Below are positions 35,714 through 44,854 of a stretch of 64,000 nt of DNA, in pieces (positions within the stretch are counted from its first letter, which is position 1; each line of letters opens with the position of its first letter). The notes under the pieces are model-generated. The model had not been told where the DNA came from, made no database searches, and saw only the letters and a program-made list of their open reading frames with translations. Position numbers and translations under genes: made by a program. The DNA comes from Vibrio maerlii (GTDB lineage Bacteria > Pseudomonadota > Gammaproteobacteria > Enterobacterales > Vibrionaceae), in assembly GCF_003415655.1 (NCBI RefSeq), contig NZ_QRHC01000007.1, forward strand, positions 245,658 through 309,657. The letters are read 5' to 3'.

Positions 35714-36637
35714 TTACAGTTCATTGGCTAGTAGGAAATCTAATCCACCACAAATAGCGGCAACCTGAGCTTGGTTGCATTCTTCATCAGTGACTTTTTC
35801 GCTGTCTGGGTACACTTCAGTTGTGCTGCCGAAACGGCAATCCGTGACACCGCCACATAAGCCGAGCTTTTTCATTGGGTAAAGAATGACCCCTTTTTGC
35901 ACTACATCAGAGCCAATAATTTGCCCTTGGTCATCCGCAGGGGCAATGTGAGTGACTTTTTCTACTGAGTCTATAATGGCTTTTTGGAATGCGAGTTGCG
36001 GGTTCGCTGTATCACCGACCGTGTAGAAACCATCTGGGATCATACCCTCGATGTATTCAATGCCATCACGAGCCGCAAGCGCTGGTCGGAACTCGGTTTC
36101 ATCACTATCGGTTGTTTCGTGAAGATCAATATGCATCAGAACATCTTTACCAATAGACTCAACCAAGTTCATTAGATTTGCTGACTCTTCTGCTGGACTA
36201 CCGGCATAGAATGAGCGGTTAGGATCGAGAGCAAGTGGGTTCCAGCGGTTGATAACTTCGTAACCCCATGGGCTTACGCAAGGTGCAACGACAAGGTTAA
36301 AATGCTGTAGGTATTTTTCTGCTTCAGTCTCAAGAAACAGCAGAGCACCGTGTACACCACTGGTTTCGTAACCGTGAACACCACCTGTAATTAGGATAGT
36401 TGGTTTGGTCTCGTTCCACTGTTTGGACTTAAGACAGTAAAGTGGAAATCTTTCAGGGTTGTAACTCAGTGCGCCATACTGCTCGACAATAAACTTTTCT
36501 TTTAGCGCTTGGATCTTAGGGACGACTTCTTGCTGGTACTCGCGCTTGATTGTCATTGAATCACGCCATTCTTGGCGCTCTGTGTCACCCCATTTTACGC
36601 CAGATTGACCGATAGGATAGGTTGAGACTGTTTTCAT
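35714..36637 (-). CDS. M14-family zinc deacylase/carboxypeptidase (aspartoacylase-like)
   Basis: A 307-residue enzyme with zinc-site motifs: TGGVHGYETSG (HxxE), LDPNRSFYAG (Asn-Arg substrate binding) and HIDLHETTDSDE (third His). This is the succinylglutamate desuccinylase/AspA/M14 fold. It should hydrolyse an amide bond of an acylated amino acid or a peptide in the cytosol. It is not in an arginine-catabolism (ast) cluster, so AstE itself is unlikely. It is one of two such enzymes in the window (the other at 42552), and they are not close copies. Confidence 0.8.
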   Translation of the reverse strand: MKTVSTYPIGQSGVKWGDTERQEWRDSMTIKREYQQEVVPKIQALKEKFIVEQYGALSYNPERFPLYCLKSKQWNETKPTILITGGVHGYETSGVHGALLFLETEAEKYLQHFNLVVAPCVSPWGYEVINRWNPLALDPNRSFYAGSPAEESANLMNLVESIGKDVLMHIDLHETTDSDETEFRPALAARDGIEYIEGMIPDGFYTVGDTANPQLAFQKAIIDSVEKVTHIAPADDQGQIIGSDVVQKGVILYPMKKLGLCGGVTDCRFGSTTEVYPDSEKVTDEECNQAQVAAICGGLDFLLANEL

Positions 36638-36806
36638 AATCCGTTAATGCTTTGTGGTGGGAAAGGATGACAGATTAATGGGGTCTGAGATTAAAGACAA
36701 TCGAAGTCGATAATTTTTGGTGAATAATTGACACAAAAGGATTACCCTAGGTTGTTATAGTTGGGATTGGTAGTTAGTTGACTATTACGGATATTTGGAG
36801 AGCGCA

Positions 36807-36926
36807 ATGGCTATCATTTACAAACTCCTTAAGCTGGCAGTTATCTGCGCAGTATTCTTTACCGTCTTTGATTGGATTGCTTACGGTGAAGTCCTCTGGA
36901 TAGATAGATTTTTAAGCCGGCTCTAA
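36807..36926 (+). CDS. Small single-span membrane protein, 39 aa
   Basis: A 39-codon gene: MAIIYKLLKLAVICAVFFTV, then FDWIAYGEVLWIDRFLSRL. It has one predicted membrane helix (about 8-22) after a Lys-containing start, and an aromatic, charged tail. GGAGAG lies 4 nt before ATG 36807. A perfect palindromic terminator follows 41 nt after the stop. Frame, ribosome site and terminator support a real gene. No family recognised. Confidence 0.6.
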   Translation: MAIIYKLLKLAVICAVFFTVFDWIAYGEVLWIDRFLSRL

Positions 36927-36967
36927 GATCAACTCGTTGAATTTTCTTAACCGGTTGATGGATAAAG

Positions 36968-36997
36968 AAACGCCGCTGTTATATAACAGCGGCGTTT
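36968..36997. terminator. Bidirectional terminator
   Basis: AAACGCCGCTGTTAT and its exact reverse complement ATAACAGCGGCGTTT abut (36968-36997), so the whole is a perfect palindrome. It ends the 39-aa gene and pyrC, which stops at 37031. Confidence 0.85.
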
Positions 36998-37030
36998 TGC
37001 GTTTAATTTAGTTCGTGACTATTTAAAGAT

Positions 37031-38059
37031 TTACTTCACTGTCCAACCAATTGTCTCGCCTGCACGAATTGGCACTACGATGTCTTGACCAAATGGCATC
37101 GTTTCTTCAACAGACCACTCTTCTTTCGTTAGTGTCACTGTGTCTGCGTTGCGAGGCACTCCATAGAAGTCTGGGCCGTTATGGCTAACGAATGCTTCTA
37201 GGTTTTCTAGCTTTCCTTCTTGTTCAAACACTTCAGTGTAAAGCTCTACTGCAGCGTGTGCCGTGTAAGAGCCCGCACAGCCACATGCTGCTTCTTTCTT
37301 ACCCTTAGCGTGTGGTGCAGAGTCAGTACCAATAAAGAACTTCTTGCTGCCACTTGTTGCCGCTTCTACTAGCGCTTTTTGGTGAGTGTTGCGTTTAAGA
37401 ATAGGTAGGCAGTAGAAGTGAGGCTTAATACCGCCAACAAGCATGTGGTTGCGGTTGTAAAGCAGGTGGTGAGCTGTAATGGTTGCAGCTACATTATCGT
37501 TAGCATTTTTTACGAACTCAGCTGCGTCAGCCGTTGTGATGTGCTCTAGAACGATCTTTAGGTTCGGAAAATCATTGACGATAGGTGCAAGTACCGTGTC
37601 TAGGAACTCTTTTTCACGATCGAAGATGTCTACGTCGTGTGTTGTTACTTCACCGTGAACCAGTAGCAACATGCCCACCTCTTCCATCGCTTCTAAAACG
37701 TGGTAGATATTCTTAGCTGAAGTTACGCCTGAATCAGAGTTGGTTGTTGCGCCTGCTGGGTACAGCTTTGCAGCAACAACGGCACCAGAATCTTTCGCTT
37801 TGCGGATTTCATCAGGCGTTGTGTTGTCTGTTAGGTATAGTGCCATTAGTGGCTCAAACTGCTCGCTTGGTTTTTCTGCCATGATACGCTCACGGTAAGC
37901 CAGAGCCATTTCAGTGTTGGTAACAGGTGGGACAGTATTTGGCATGATTAGCGCACGACCGTTGTAGCGGCTGATGTCACGTACAGTGTCTGCAAGTACA
38001 TCACCGTCGCGTAAGTGAACATGCCAGTCGTCAGGGCGTGTAATCGTAAGTGTCGTCAT
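37031..38059 (-). CDS. pyrC: Dihydroorotase
   Basis: Closes carbamoyl-aspartate to dihydroorotate in pyrimidine synthesis. It has 342 residues, close to the E. coli enzyme. Motifs: [10 protein letters not shown] (first two zinc His), [15 protein letters not shown] (carbamylated Lys in AKLYP), [13 protein letters not shown] and GTDSAPHAK (catalytic Asp). All zinc ligands are present. Class II (PyrC) type. A single gene between a terminator and a promoter region. Confidence 0.95.
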   Translation of the reverse strand: MTTLTITRPDDWHVHLRDGDVLADTVRDISRYNGRALIMPNTVPPVTNTEMALAYRERIMAEKPSEQFEPLMALYLTDNTTPDEIRKAKDSGAVVAAKLYPAGATTNSDSGVTSAKNIYHVLEAMEEVGMLLLVHGEVTTHDVDIFDREKEFLDTVLAPIVNDFPNLKIVLEHITTADAAEFVKNANDNVAATITAHHLLYNRNHMLVGGIKPHFYCLPILKRNTHQKALVEAATSGSKKFFIGTDSAPHAKGKKEAACGCAGSYTAHAAVELYTEVFEQEGKLENLEAFVSHNGPDFYGVPRNADTVTLTKEEWSVEETMPFGQDIVVPIRAGETIGWTVK

Positions 38060-38213
38060 TTGAAGGCTCCCACCAGTAGAAATTGTTTTGATTGGAGCCT
38101 AAACGCAGCGAAAAGTGTGAATGCAATCGCTTACGTTTAGGCGACAGGATGATAGTGGAAACCGTATTGAATTTCATCCTATTTTTAGAATTTCTCGTTT
38201 TTTCGGATAAAAG

Positions 38214-38372
38214 TTAACGAGTTGCTAGCCAAAGTGCATGAATCATACCCGGGACGAAGAAGAAGATAGTTAGAACAATATTGATCAGCAGATCTTTACC
38301 GACTCCTTTTGCAAAAAATACGCCCAGTGGTGGTAACAGCACACAGAGAATAATGAGTACAAGCTTATTCAT
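38214..38372 (-). CDS. YqaE/Pmp3-family small membrane protein, 52 aa
   Basis: A 52-residue, two-helix protein: LVLIILCVLLPPLGVFFAKG, GVGKDLLINIVLTIFFFVPG and MIHALWLATR. The PPLGVFFAKG turn and the FVPGMIHALW end are hallmarks of the Pmp3/YqaE (UPF0057) family. Members affect membrane potential and tolerance to salt or cold; the precise activity is not known. AAGGA lies 7 nt before ATG 38372. It was missed by length cut-offs. Confidence 0.88.
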   Translation of the reverse strand: MNKLVLIILCVLLPPLGVFFAKGVGKDLLINIVLTIFFFVPGMIHALWLATR

Positions 38373-38528
38373 GATATATCCTTATTTAACTTTGTTGTTA
38401 CAAGTTGTTAGCATATACGAGATTTTGCCAAAAACACAATAAAAACATAAGCCTATTTATTAGGATTCGTTCGCGGATTCATGTGCTTCTGTTAACATGA
38501 ATGTAGAACCTCATACAGTGGAGTCCCC

Positions 38529-40349
38529 ATGTCACAGTCTCAGCTCTCTCAAATCAATATCTATCCAGTCAAATCAATTGCTGGCATCTCTCTTTCTAAT
38601 GCTTGGGTAGAGCGTCAAGGATTGAGTTTTGATAGAAGATTTATGTTGGCCTTAGCGGATGGCAGTATGGTGACTGCGAGAAAATATCCGCAGATGGTAA
38701 AAGTACAAGCGAGCCTAATATCAGATGGTGTGGTCTTCACTTTCCCAACCAAAGAACCGCTTCGAATCCGTTATCAGGATTTTAAGCTTCAGCCAACCTC
38801 TGCAACGGTTTGGAAAGATCAGTTTGAGGCTTATACCACGATAGACGAAGCAGATGACTGGTTTACTGAGGTCATTGGCCAAAGAGTTGAACTTTTATAT
38901 TGTGGTGAGCAATCGAATCGTATTCGAGAAAAGCTAGGCCATAACGTGAGTTTCGCCGATGGCTATCCATTATTAATCATCAGCCAAGCGTCTCTTGATG
39001 AACTAAACAAGCGTAGCCCTGAGCTGCATACCATGGATCAGTTCCGTACTAATTTGGTCGTGTCTGGCGATGAGCCTTTCATTGAAGATAGTTGGAAGCG
39101 AATCAAGATTGGTGAAGTTGAGTTTGAAGCTATAAAACCGTGTGAGCGCTGTATTCTAACTACGGTTGATGTAAAAAAAGGTGAGTTTCGAAGCAGTAAA
39201 GAGCCACTGAACACACTGTCTCAATTTAGAGCAAATGAGCGAGGTGGCGTCTTCTTTGGGCAGAATCTCGTTGCGAAGAACGAAGGGATGATTCGTGCTG
39301 GTGATAAGGTTGAGGTTCTTGAATACAAAGATAAAGAGTTTTACCCGGATACTTGGCAACCATCCTTAAAGCTAACGTGTGTGGCTCGTGACAAGATGGC
39401 TAGCGACTTTGAAACCTTTTGGTTTGAACCGTCGCAAGGCGGCATTCCTAGCTACAAACCTGGTCAACACCTTCCGTTTGAAGTTGAGATTGATGGTGAG
39501 ATGGTGGCAAGACGTTACACAATCTCGTCATCGCCTACCAAACTAGGCCGGCTCTCTATTTCGGTAAAACGTGTTAATGGCGGTAAGGTCTCAAACTGGC
39601 TGTTGGATCACTTGCAAGTCGGGGATGAAATCGTCGCTCAGAACCCGGATGGAAACTTCTATCTCAGTGACAATACATTACACCACCCATTATTATTGCT
39701 TTCAGCTGGCAGTGGCGTGACGCCAATGCTTTCGATGTTGCGTTATTTGGCTGACAACAATCAGGTGAATGATGTGGTGTTTTATCATCAGTGCAGCACG
39801 GAAGATGATTTACCGGTAATGGAAGAACTAGACCAATACAGTGAGCAGTTTCCAGGTCTGAAAGTTATTTTTGCTTTAAGCCAACCATCAAGAAACTGGC
39901 AAGGTATCGAAGGTAGATTGAGTGTTTCTCAATTAAGTAAGGTTGAGAACCTAAATGCACGACAAGCGTTTGTTTGTGGGCCTAATGGCTTCATGGAAAG
40001 TGCTAAGAAGATGCTAATCGGCCTTGGTTTGGACCCTCAGCATTATCATCAAGAAAGTTTTAATGTGATTAGTGAAGTAGACAATGAAGTCAAAACACTC
40101 CAACTCAGTGTGAATGGCAATGTATTTACTGGTGACAACCAATCTTCTTTATTAGAGCAAGCGGAAAAAGCCGGCATTCCTATCTCTAACAGCTGCCGAG
40201 CAGGGTTCTGTGGTGCTTGTAAGGTGACGGTGGAATCTGGACAGGTTGAACAACCTGACGTACCTGCTTTACTGGATGATGAGCGCGCAGGCGGAAAAGC
40301 TTTAGCTTGTTGCTGTATTCCACAAACTGACTTGGAAGTCATTAACTAG
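38529..40349 (+). CDS. MOSC domain fused to ferredoxin-NADP reductase-type oxidoreductase
   Basis: A 606-residue fusion. Residues 1-265 are a MOSC N-terminal plus MOSC domain, like E. coli YcbX (INIYPVKSIAGIS start; IKPCERCILTTVD with the conserved Cys). Residues 280-500 are an FAD/NAD(P)H reductase (ARRYTISSSP for FAD, LSAGSGVTPMLSMLRYL for nucleotide). Residues 525-606 are a plant-type 2Fe-2S ferredoxin (SNSCRAGFCGACKV and ACCCIP). E. coli YcbX has MOSC plus ferredoxin only, so here the reductase is inserted. The whole is a self-contained electron chain from NAD(P)H to a molybdenum-cofactor-type domain, probably reducing N-hydroxylated compounds. GGAG before ATG 38529. Confidence 0.88.
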   Translation: MSQSQLSQINIYPVKSIAGISLSNAWVERQGLSFDRRFMLALADGSMVTARKYPQMVKVQASLISDGVVFTFPTKEPLRIRYQDFKLQPTSATVWKDQFEAYTTIDEADDWFTEVIGQRVELLYCGEQSNRIREKLGHNVSFADGYPLLIISQASLDELNKRSPELHTMDQFRTNLVVSGDEPFIEDSWKRIKIGEVEFEAIKPCERCILTTVDVKKGEFRSSKEPLNTLSQFRANERGGVFFGQNLVAKNEGMIRAGDKVEVLEYKDKEFYPDTWQPSLKLTCVARDKMASDFETFWFEPSQGGIPSYKPGQHLPFEVEIDGEMVARRYTISSSPTKLGRLSISVKRVNGGKVSNWLLDHLQVGDEIVAQNPDGNFYLSDNTLHHPLLLLSAGSGVTPMLSMLRYLADNNQVNDVVFYHQCSTEDDLPVMEELDQYSEQFPGLKVIFALSQPSRNWQGIEGRLSVSQLSKVENLNARQAFVCGPNGFMESAKKMLIGLGLDPQHYHQESFNVISEVDNEVKTLQLSVNGNVFTGDNQSSLLEQAEKAGIPISNSCRAGFCGACKVTVESGQVEQPDVPALLDDERAGGKALACCCIPQTDLEVIN

Positions 40350-40367
40350 CCAAAGATTGGTCGTAAA

Positions 40368-40397
40368 AAAGGGAGCGACTTATCGCTCCCTTTATCG
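40368..40397. terminator. Bidirectional terminator between convergent genes
   Basis: An 11-bp stem, AAAGGGAGCGA (40368-40378) with TCGCTCCCTTT (40383-40393), has a 4-nt loop; it lies between the MOSC fusion gene and nadE. Confidence 0.8.
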
Positions 40398-40415
40398 TTT
40401 ATAGCGATTAACTCA

Positions 40416-41246
40416 TTAATCGTAGATTGTTGGAATTGGTTGACGCTTGTGTTGAGTTGCGTTGTAGATACTCACTAGACGATCAGAAACCTCTTGAGAA
40501 ACTGGCTTACCTTCAAGGAAGTCATCAATTTGGTCGTAGCTAAGGTTTAGTGCATCTTCGTCCGCTTTTTGTGGATCTAGCTCTTCTAGGTCAGCTGTCG
40601 GTACTTTCTTAACAAGTAGCTCTGGAGCACCAAGCGTTGCTGCAAGCTCACGTACTTGACGCTTGCTTAGACCAAATAGAGGTGCCAGATCACATGCGCC
40701 ATCACCGAACTTGGTGTAGAAGCCAGTGATGTTCTCTGCTGAGTGATCAGTACCAATCACTAAGCCGCCGACGTAACCCGCTACTTCGTATTGAGCAACC
40801 ATTCGAGCACGCGCTTTCACGTTACCTTTGACGAAATCAACTTTTGCTGCCTCTGTAGGAAGAAGGCCAGTATCAGCCAGTGCAGTATCTGTTGCTGCAT
40901 GCAGACCGTCTACACCTGCTTTAATGTTTAGAGAGATAGAGTGGCTAGGTTGGATGAACTGCAGCGCTATTTGAGCTTCGTCTTCATCTTTTTGCTCACC
41001 ATACGGTAGGCGAACAGCAATGAATTGGTACTCTTCAGAGCCTGCTTCTTTGTTTAGTTCATTCACCGCCAGTTGAGCAAGGCGACCACATGTTGTTGAA
41101 TCGACACCACCACTGATGCCTAGCACTAGGCTCTTGCAACGTGCGTTAACTAGCTGCTTTTTGATGAACGCGACGCGACGTTCGATTTCGAAGTTGGCAT
41201 CGATAGAAGGCAAAACCTTCATCTCTTCTCTGATTTGTTGTTCCAT
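40416..41246 (-). CDS. nadE: NH3-dependent NAD+ synthetase
   Basis: Last step of NAD synthesis: nicotinate adenine dinucleotide plus ammonia and ATP to NAD. It has 276 residues, as in E. coli. The P-loop-like pyrophosphatase motif [20 protein letters not shown] binds [23 protein letters not shown] and [13 protein letters not shown] follow. Frame is open to 41270; ATG 41246 gives the usual MEQQI start. It is divergent from a nadD-like gene only 93 nt away. Confidence 0.94.
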   Translation of the reverse strand: MEQQIREEMKVLPSIDANFEIERRVAFIKKQLVNARCKSLVLGISGGVDSTTCGRLAQLAVNELNKEAGSEEYQFIAVRLPYGEQKDEDEAQIALQFIQPSHSISLNIKAGVDGLHAATDTALADTGLLPTEAAKVDFVKGNVKARARMVAQYEVAGYVGGLVIGTDHSAENITGFYTKFGDGACDLAPLFGLSKRQVRELAATLGAPELLVKKVPTADLEELDPQKADEDALNLSYDQIDDFLEGKPVSQEVSDRLVSIYNATQHKRQPIPTIYD

Positions 41247-41339
41247 TTCGTTTTCCATTCCTGCAAGCAAATGCGTTAATTTTGTTGAATTTGTTTATAA
41301 TACCCAAATTATTTGCAGAGAAAAACGTGAAACTGAGCT

Positions 41340-41861
41340 ATGAAAAAAATCGCGATATTTGGCAGCGCTTTTAATCCACCAAGTCTAGGGCATAAGAGTG
41401 TTATCGAAAGGTTAACGCATTTTGATGAAGTGTTATTAGTGCCAAGCATTGCACATGCATGGGGTAAAACGATGTTGGATTACCAACAGCGCTGTCAGTT
41501 GGTCGACGCATTTATCTCTGATCTCGGTCTGTCAAATGTCATTCGCTCTGATGTTGAAGAAACGCTTTATAAACCAGGAGAATCGGTTACTACGTATTCT
41601 GTACTAAAAAAACTACAAGAATTGAATCCAGAGTCTATGCTTACCTTTGTGCTTGGACCTGATAACTTGTTCAATTTTTCTAAGTTTTATAAGTCAGAAG
41701 CAATATTGGAGAAGTGGGCTGTGATGGCGTGTCCAGAAACAGTTAAGGTCAGAAGTACTGATATTCGAAATGCATTGAACCAAGATCAACCTATCGACAA
41801 ATTTTCAACACCAAATGTGATAAAAGTGTTGCAGAACACCAGTTGGTATAGCAAAATGTGA
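41340..41861 (+). CDS. Nicotinate/nicotinamide nucleotide adenylyltransferase-like protein (NadD family)
   Basis: A 173-residue nucleotidyltransferase. The start KKIAIFGSAFNPPSLGHKSVI contains the G-x-F-x-P-x-H/SLGH type site of the NadD/CoaD superfamily, and KVRSTDIRNAL is the ISSTxxR-like second motif. It is shorter than housekeeping NadD (about 210) and diverged, so it is likely a second adenylyltransferase acting on NaMN or NMN. The divergent partner is nadE, so both ends of NAD synthesis share one control region. A TATAAT-like -10 lies at 41296. Confidence 0.8.
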   Translation: MKKIAIFGSAFNPPSLGHKSVIERLTHFDEVLLVPSIAHAWGKTMLDYQQRCQLVDAFISDLGLSNVIRSDVEETLYKPGESVTTYSVLKKLQELNPESMLTFVLGPDNLFNFSKFYKSEAILEKWAVMACPETVKVRSTDIRNALNQDQPIDKFSTPNVIKVLQNTSWYSKM

Positions 41862-41917
41862 ACCTTATCAATAAGTGGTCTGTCCACAATGTTGTCATTG
41901 ATTGAAATAGTGAATGT

Positions 41918-42400
41918 ATGATTAAACGAACTGCATTAATTACGCTGTCTATGTTGGCAATGAGCCAACAGGTTAATGCTGCCTGTGAACTTTCGTTTGA
42001 TCGTTCCGTGATGTTGCAAGATGAAGCTGAGTCTTCACTTTGTTTGGACATCGTTGATGGGTTAACCTCTTTTACCGATAACTTGTTAAGTGTTGGTGGT
42101 CTGCTTGATGAAGACGTTGAGCAGGATAATTATTGGAGTGATTGGGTTCTGAGTAATAACGAGGACCCATTCATTACCCAACAAGTTTCTCAAAGCTATT
42201 TTGGCCTTGGTGTTTGGATCCCTGAAGAGTTAGATCAAGACAAAAATTTAACCACTGAAGAGTGGTTACTGAGCCATGGTTTACAACTGAGCGTTGGATT
42301 GGGTGATAAAAACTCGGACACACCCAGAGTACGCCTTGATTACCGTTGGCATGAAACCCACGACGGGGACTTGATGATGCAAGTGGAAGTACCTTTTTAG
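41918..42400 (+). CDS. Secreted protein of unknown function, 160 aa
   Basis: It has a signal peptide (MIKRTALITLSMLAMSQQVNAA) and two Cys in the mature N-terminus (ACELSF and SLCLDI) that could pair. The middle is acidic (EDVEQDNYWSDWV). The last 60 residues alternate as in beta strands and end MMQVEVPF with a C-terminal Phe. It could be a small outer-membrane or periplasmic protein. I recognise no family. A terminator follows. Confidence 0.55.
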   Translation: MIKRTALITLSMLAMSQQVNAACELSFDRSVMLQDEAESSLCLDIVDGLTSFTDNLLSVGGLLDEDVEQDNYWSDWVLSNNEDPFITQQVSQSYFGLGVWIPEELDQDKNLTTEEWLLSHGLQLSVGLGDKNSDTPRVRLDYRWHETHDGDLMMQVEVPF

Positions 42401-42423
42401 GCTTTCTATAATCGGATTAATTG

Positions 42424-42450
42424 AAACCAGCTAATTTAGCTGGTTTTTTT
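42424..42450 (+). terminator. Terminator
   Basis: An 11-bp stem, AAACCAGCTAA (42424-42434) with TTAGCTGGTTT (42436-42446), has almost no loop in the fully paired form, then TTTT. Confidence 0.78.
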
Positions 42451-42551
42451 GTATGCGAGTATATGAACTGGCTTGTCCGTTCCGTATAGTAGCTGGAGGT
42501 AGGAAAGCTACTAAACGTTAAGAAGCACACTGTAAATCGCCTGAGGTATCA

Positions 42552-43547
42552 ATGAGTAAGTCGCTAAATGAGTGTATTTTTCCTATGTTTCCGACCATTC
42601 AAGCGTTAGACGTCAACGCGTTGGAAGCGGGTGAGCATAAATTCTGGTTCGCTGTTGCGACTGACGCTGTAGGGCATCCTCAAACTTTGCCTCTGCGAGT
42701 GTTTAAAGGCCATCGTCCTGGTAAACGCATTATGATTACTGCCGGAATTCATGGGGATGAACAAAATGGTATCTTAACGGCTCAGCAGATAGCGAGAGAC
42801 TTAGTTGGTCAAGAGATTGCGGGCTGTGTAACGATTGTTCCTGCGGTCAATCTATCGGGCATTGCTCGACACAGTCGAGATTTTCACTCTGCTGCACCAG
42901 ACAGCTCTTCAACCAACCTAAATCGTGTTTTCCCTGGTAATCCACAAGGTGATGATGCCAGTCGATTTGCCAACAGTCTTTGGGAAAACCTTCTAAAGCC
43001 AAACGCCGATTTAGCCATCGATCTTCACTCGCAAACCAGTGGGTCGGCGTATCCTCTTTATGCTTTCGCGGATTACCGTTTAGAAGATGCAATTCGTATG
43101 GCGAGATTGATCAATCCAGATGTGATCTTGGATGATCCGGGCGACCCTGGCATTTTGGAAACCGTGTATAACCGCAGTGGTATCCCTTCTATCACTATTG
43201 AAGTGGGTATTGGTCGTTACACCGATATTGAAATGATCTCTCGTGCAGCGTCAGGGGTAATGAATATCCTCAAGGCATATGAGTTATTGCAAGGTGAGGT
43301 AGAACCAACGGCAAAATGTGTTGAGGGTAAAGAAATCATCAGCGTTCGTGCCAATCAAGGAGGCTTCGTGATTTGTCACGTTGAGTTGATGGATAGGGTT
43401 GAAGAGAATCAGAAGTTAGCGACTCAATACAATAGCTTCGGTGATGAAGTCGAAGTCTATTACGCACCAGTAGATGCTACGGTGATCAGTCATAACGTGG
43501 AATCGGTAAGAGCGCCGGGTTCGCTGGTCGTAAGGCTGATTAAGTAA
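42552..43547 (+). CDS. Succinylglutamate desuccinylase/aspartoacylase-family protein
   Basis: A 331-residue zinc deacylase. Motifs: TAGIHGDEQNG (HxxE), NLNRVFPG (Asn-Arg), DLHSQTSGSAYPL (third zinc ligand His) and ITIEVGIGR (catalytic Glu). A C-terminal beta domain (QGGFVICHVELMDRVEENQK) is typical of the AstE/AspA group with a biotinyl-like tail. It is different in architecture from the enzyme at 35714. Substrate unknown; no ast genes lie near. A terminator follows at 43585. Confidence 0.82.
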   Translation: MSKSLNECIFPMFPTIQALDVNALEAGEHKFWFAVATDAVGHPQTLPLRVFKGHRPGKRIMITAGIHGDEQNGILTAQQIARDLVGQEIAGCVTIVPAVNLSGIARHSRDFHSAAPDSSSTNLNRVFPGNPQGDDASRFANSLWENLLKPNADLAIDLHSQTSGSAYPLYAFADYRLEDAIRMARLINPDVILDDPGDPGILETVYNRSGIPSITIEVGIGRYTDIEMISRAASGVMNILKAYELLQGEVEPTAKCVEGKEIISVRANQGGFVICHVELMDRVEENQKLATQYNSFGDEVEVYYAPVDATVISHNVESVRAPGSLVVRLIK

Positions 43548-43584
43548 TACTTCACAGAGCAAATCAAAATTGAATGGTTAAAGT

Positions 43585-43617
43585 AAAACGCCTCTGCAGA
43601 TCGCAGAGGCGTTTTTG
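43585..43617. terminator. Bidirectional terminator
   Basis: A 13-bp stem, AAAACGCCTCTGC (43585-43597) with GCAGAGGCGTTTT (43603-43615), has a 5-nt loop, between the convergent deacylase and NupC genes. Confidence 0.85.
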
Positions 43618-43618
43618 C

Positions 43619-44839
43619 TTACATCAATGAAAGATATAAACCGGTGATCGCCGCGCTCATTAAGTTAGCCAGTGTAGCTCCTAAAATGACGCGTGTTCCC
43701 ATTGATGCGATGAATTGTTTCTTATCTGGAACGATGGTACCTAGAACACCAATCATCGCAGCCGGTGCACTCAAGTTTGCAAACCCTGCTAGCGCCATGG
43801 TGACCACTATTTGAGTATGTTCGCTTAGCCCTTCTTTCATTTCTGCAAAGTTTAAGAAGGCAACAAACTCATTAAGAACCAGCTTTTGGCCGAGTAATGA
43901 ACCTGCCGATAGGATCTCTGTCGTTGGTACACCGAGCAAGAAAGCAAATGGTGCAAAGATGTAGCTGAAAATCAGTTCTAGAGACAGATTTTCGAACCCA
44001 ACTAGGCCGCCAATTCCACCTAGAATACCGTTAGCCATAGCAATCAACGATATTAGCGCTAGGAGCATTACACCCACCGCTGCCGCCAGTTGTAGACCCG
44101 AGAACGCGCCAGCTGTCGCTGCTTCGATGAGGTTGATCGGTTTTTCTTCATTTTGATAGATATCCAGCTCAACCTCTTCGGCTTTCTCTGTTTCAGGGTA
44201 AATGATTTTTGCGAACAAAAGGCCTGCAGGAGCGGACATGAATGCGGCCGTCACTAGGTATTTGATCTCAATTCCCATACTGGCATAGCCCACAAGAACA
44301 GAGCCTGCTACTGAGGCAAAACCACCCACCATAAGTGCGAACAGTTCAGAGCGCGTCATTTTCGGAGCGTAGGGCTTCATCATTACGAATACGTCAGTGT
44401 TGCCGACAAAGATGTTTGCTGCTGCAGCTGTTGATTCAGCTTGAGAGGTGCCCAGTATTTTCTGTACTGCAATACCAATATATTTCACAACACGTTGCAT
44501 AATGCCTAGGTAGTACAATACCGACATCAGTGCACTAAAGAATACGATAATTGGTAATACGTGGAAGGCAAAGATGAAGCCGGATTTGAAGCGTCCTAGG
44601 TCGCCAAACAAGAAGTTGATGCCTTCGCCAGAATACCCCATCACGGAAGCAACACCATTGGCGATACCTTGCAGTACGGCTTGACCCGCGGGAACGAACA
44701 TGATGAAGGCAGCTATCGCGGCTTGTAAGCCAAAGGCACCGGCAACCGTGCGAATGTTAATTTTCTTTCTATTGGTAGAAGCGAGGAAAGCGATGGCAAT
44801 GAGTACGACCATCCCTCCCAAGATAATGAGTGTTTGCAT
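43619..44839 (-). CDS. NupC-family nucleoside:cation symporter
   Basis: A 406-residue concentrative nucleoside transporter. Family markers are FIFAFHVLPIIVFFSALMSVLYYLG, NIFVGNTDVFVMMKPY (nucleoside binding loop; most members have QTEAP here, NTD is a variant) and MALAGFANLSAPAAMIG. It is the last gene of the operon with the kinase-regulator fusion and nucleoside hydrolase. It would bring nucleosides in with Na+ or H+. Confidence 0.87.
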   Translation of the reverse strand: MQTLIILGGMVVLIAIAFLASTNRKKINIRTVAGAFGLQAAIAAFIMFVPAGQAVLQGIANGVASVMGYSGEGINFLFGDLGRFKSGFIFAFHVLPIIVFFSALMSVLYYLGIMQRVVKYIGIAVQKILGTSQAESTAAAANIFVGNTDVFVMMKPYAPKMTRSELFALMVGGFASVAGSVLVGYASMGIEIKYLVTAAFMSAPAGLLFAKIIYPETEKAEEVELDIYQNEEKPINLIEAATAGAFSGLQLAAAVGVMLLALISLIAMANGILGGIGGLVGFENLSLELIFSYIFAPFAFLLGVPTTEILSAGSLLGQKLVLNEFVAFLNFAEMKEGLSEHTQIVVTMALAGFANLSAPAAMIGVLGTIVPDKKQFIASMGTRVILGATLANLMSAAITGLYLSLM

Positions 44840-44854
44840 GAATAGACCTCAAAC

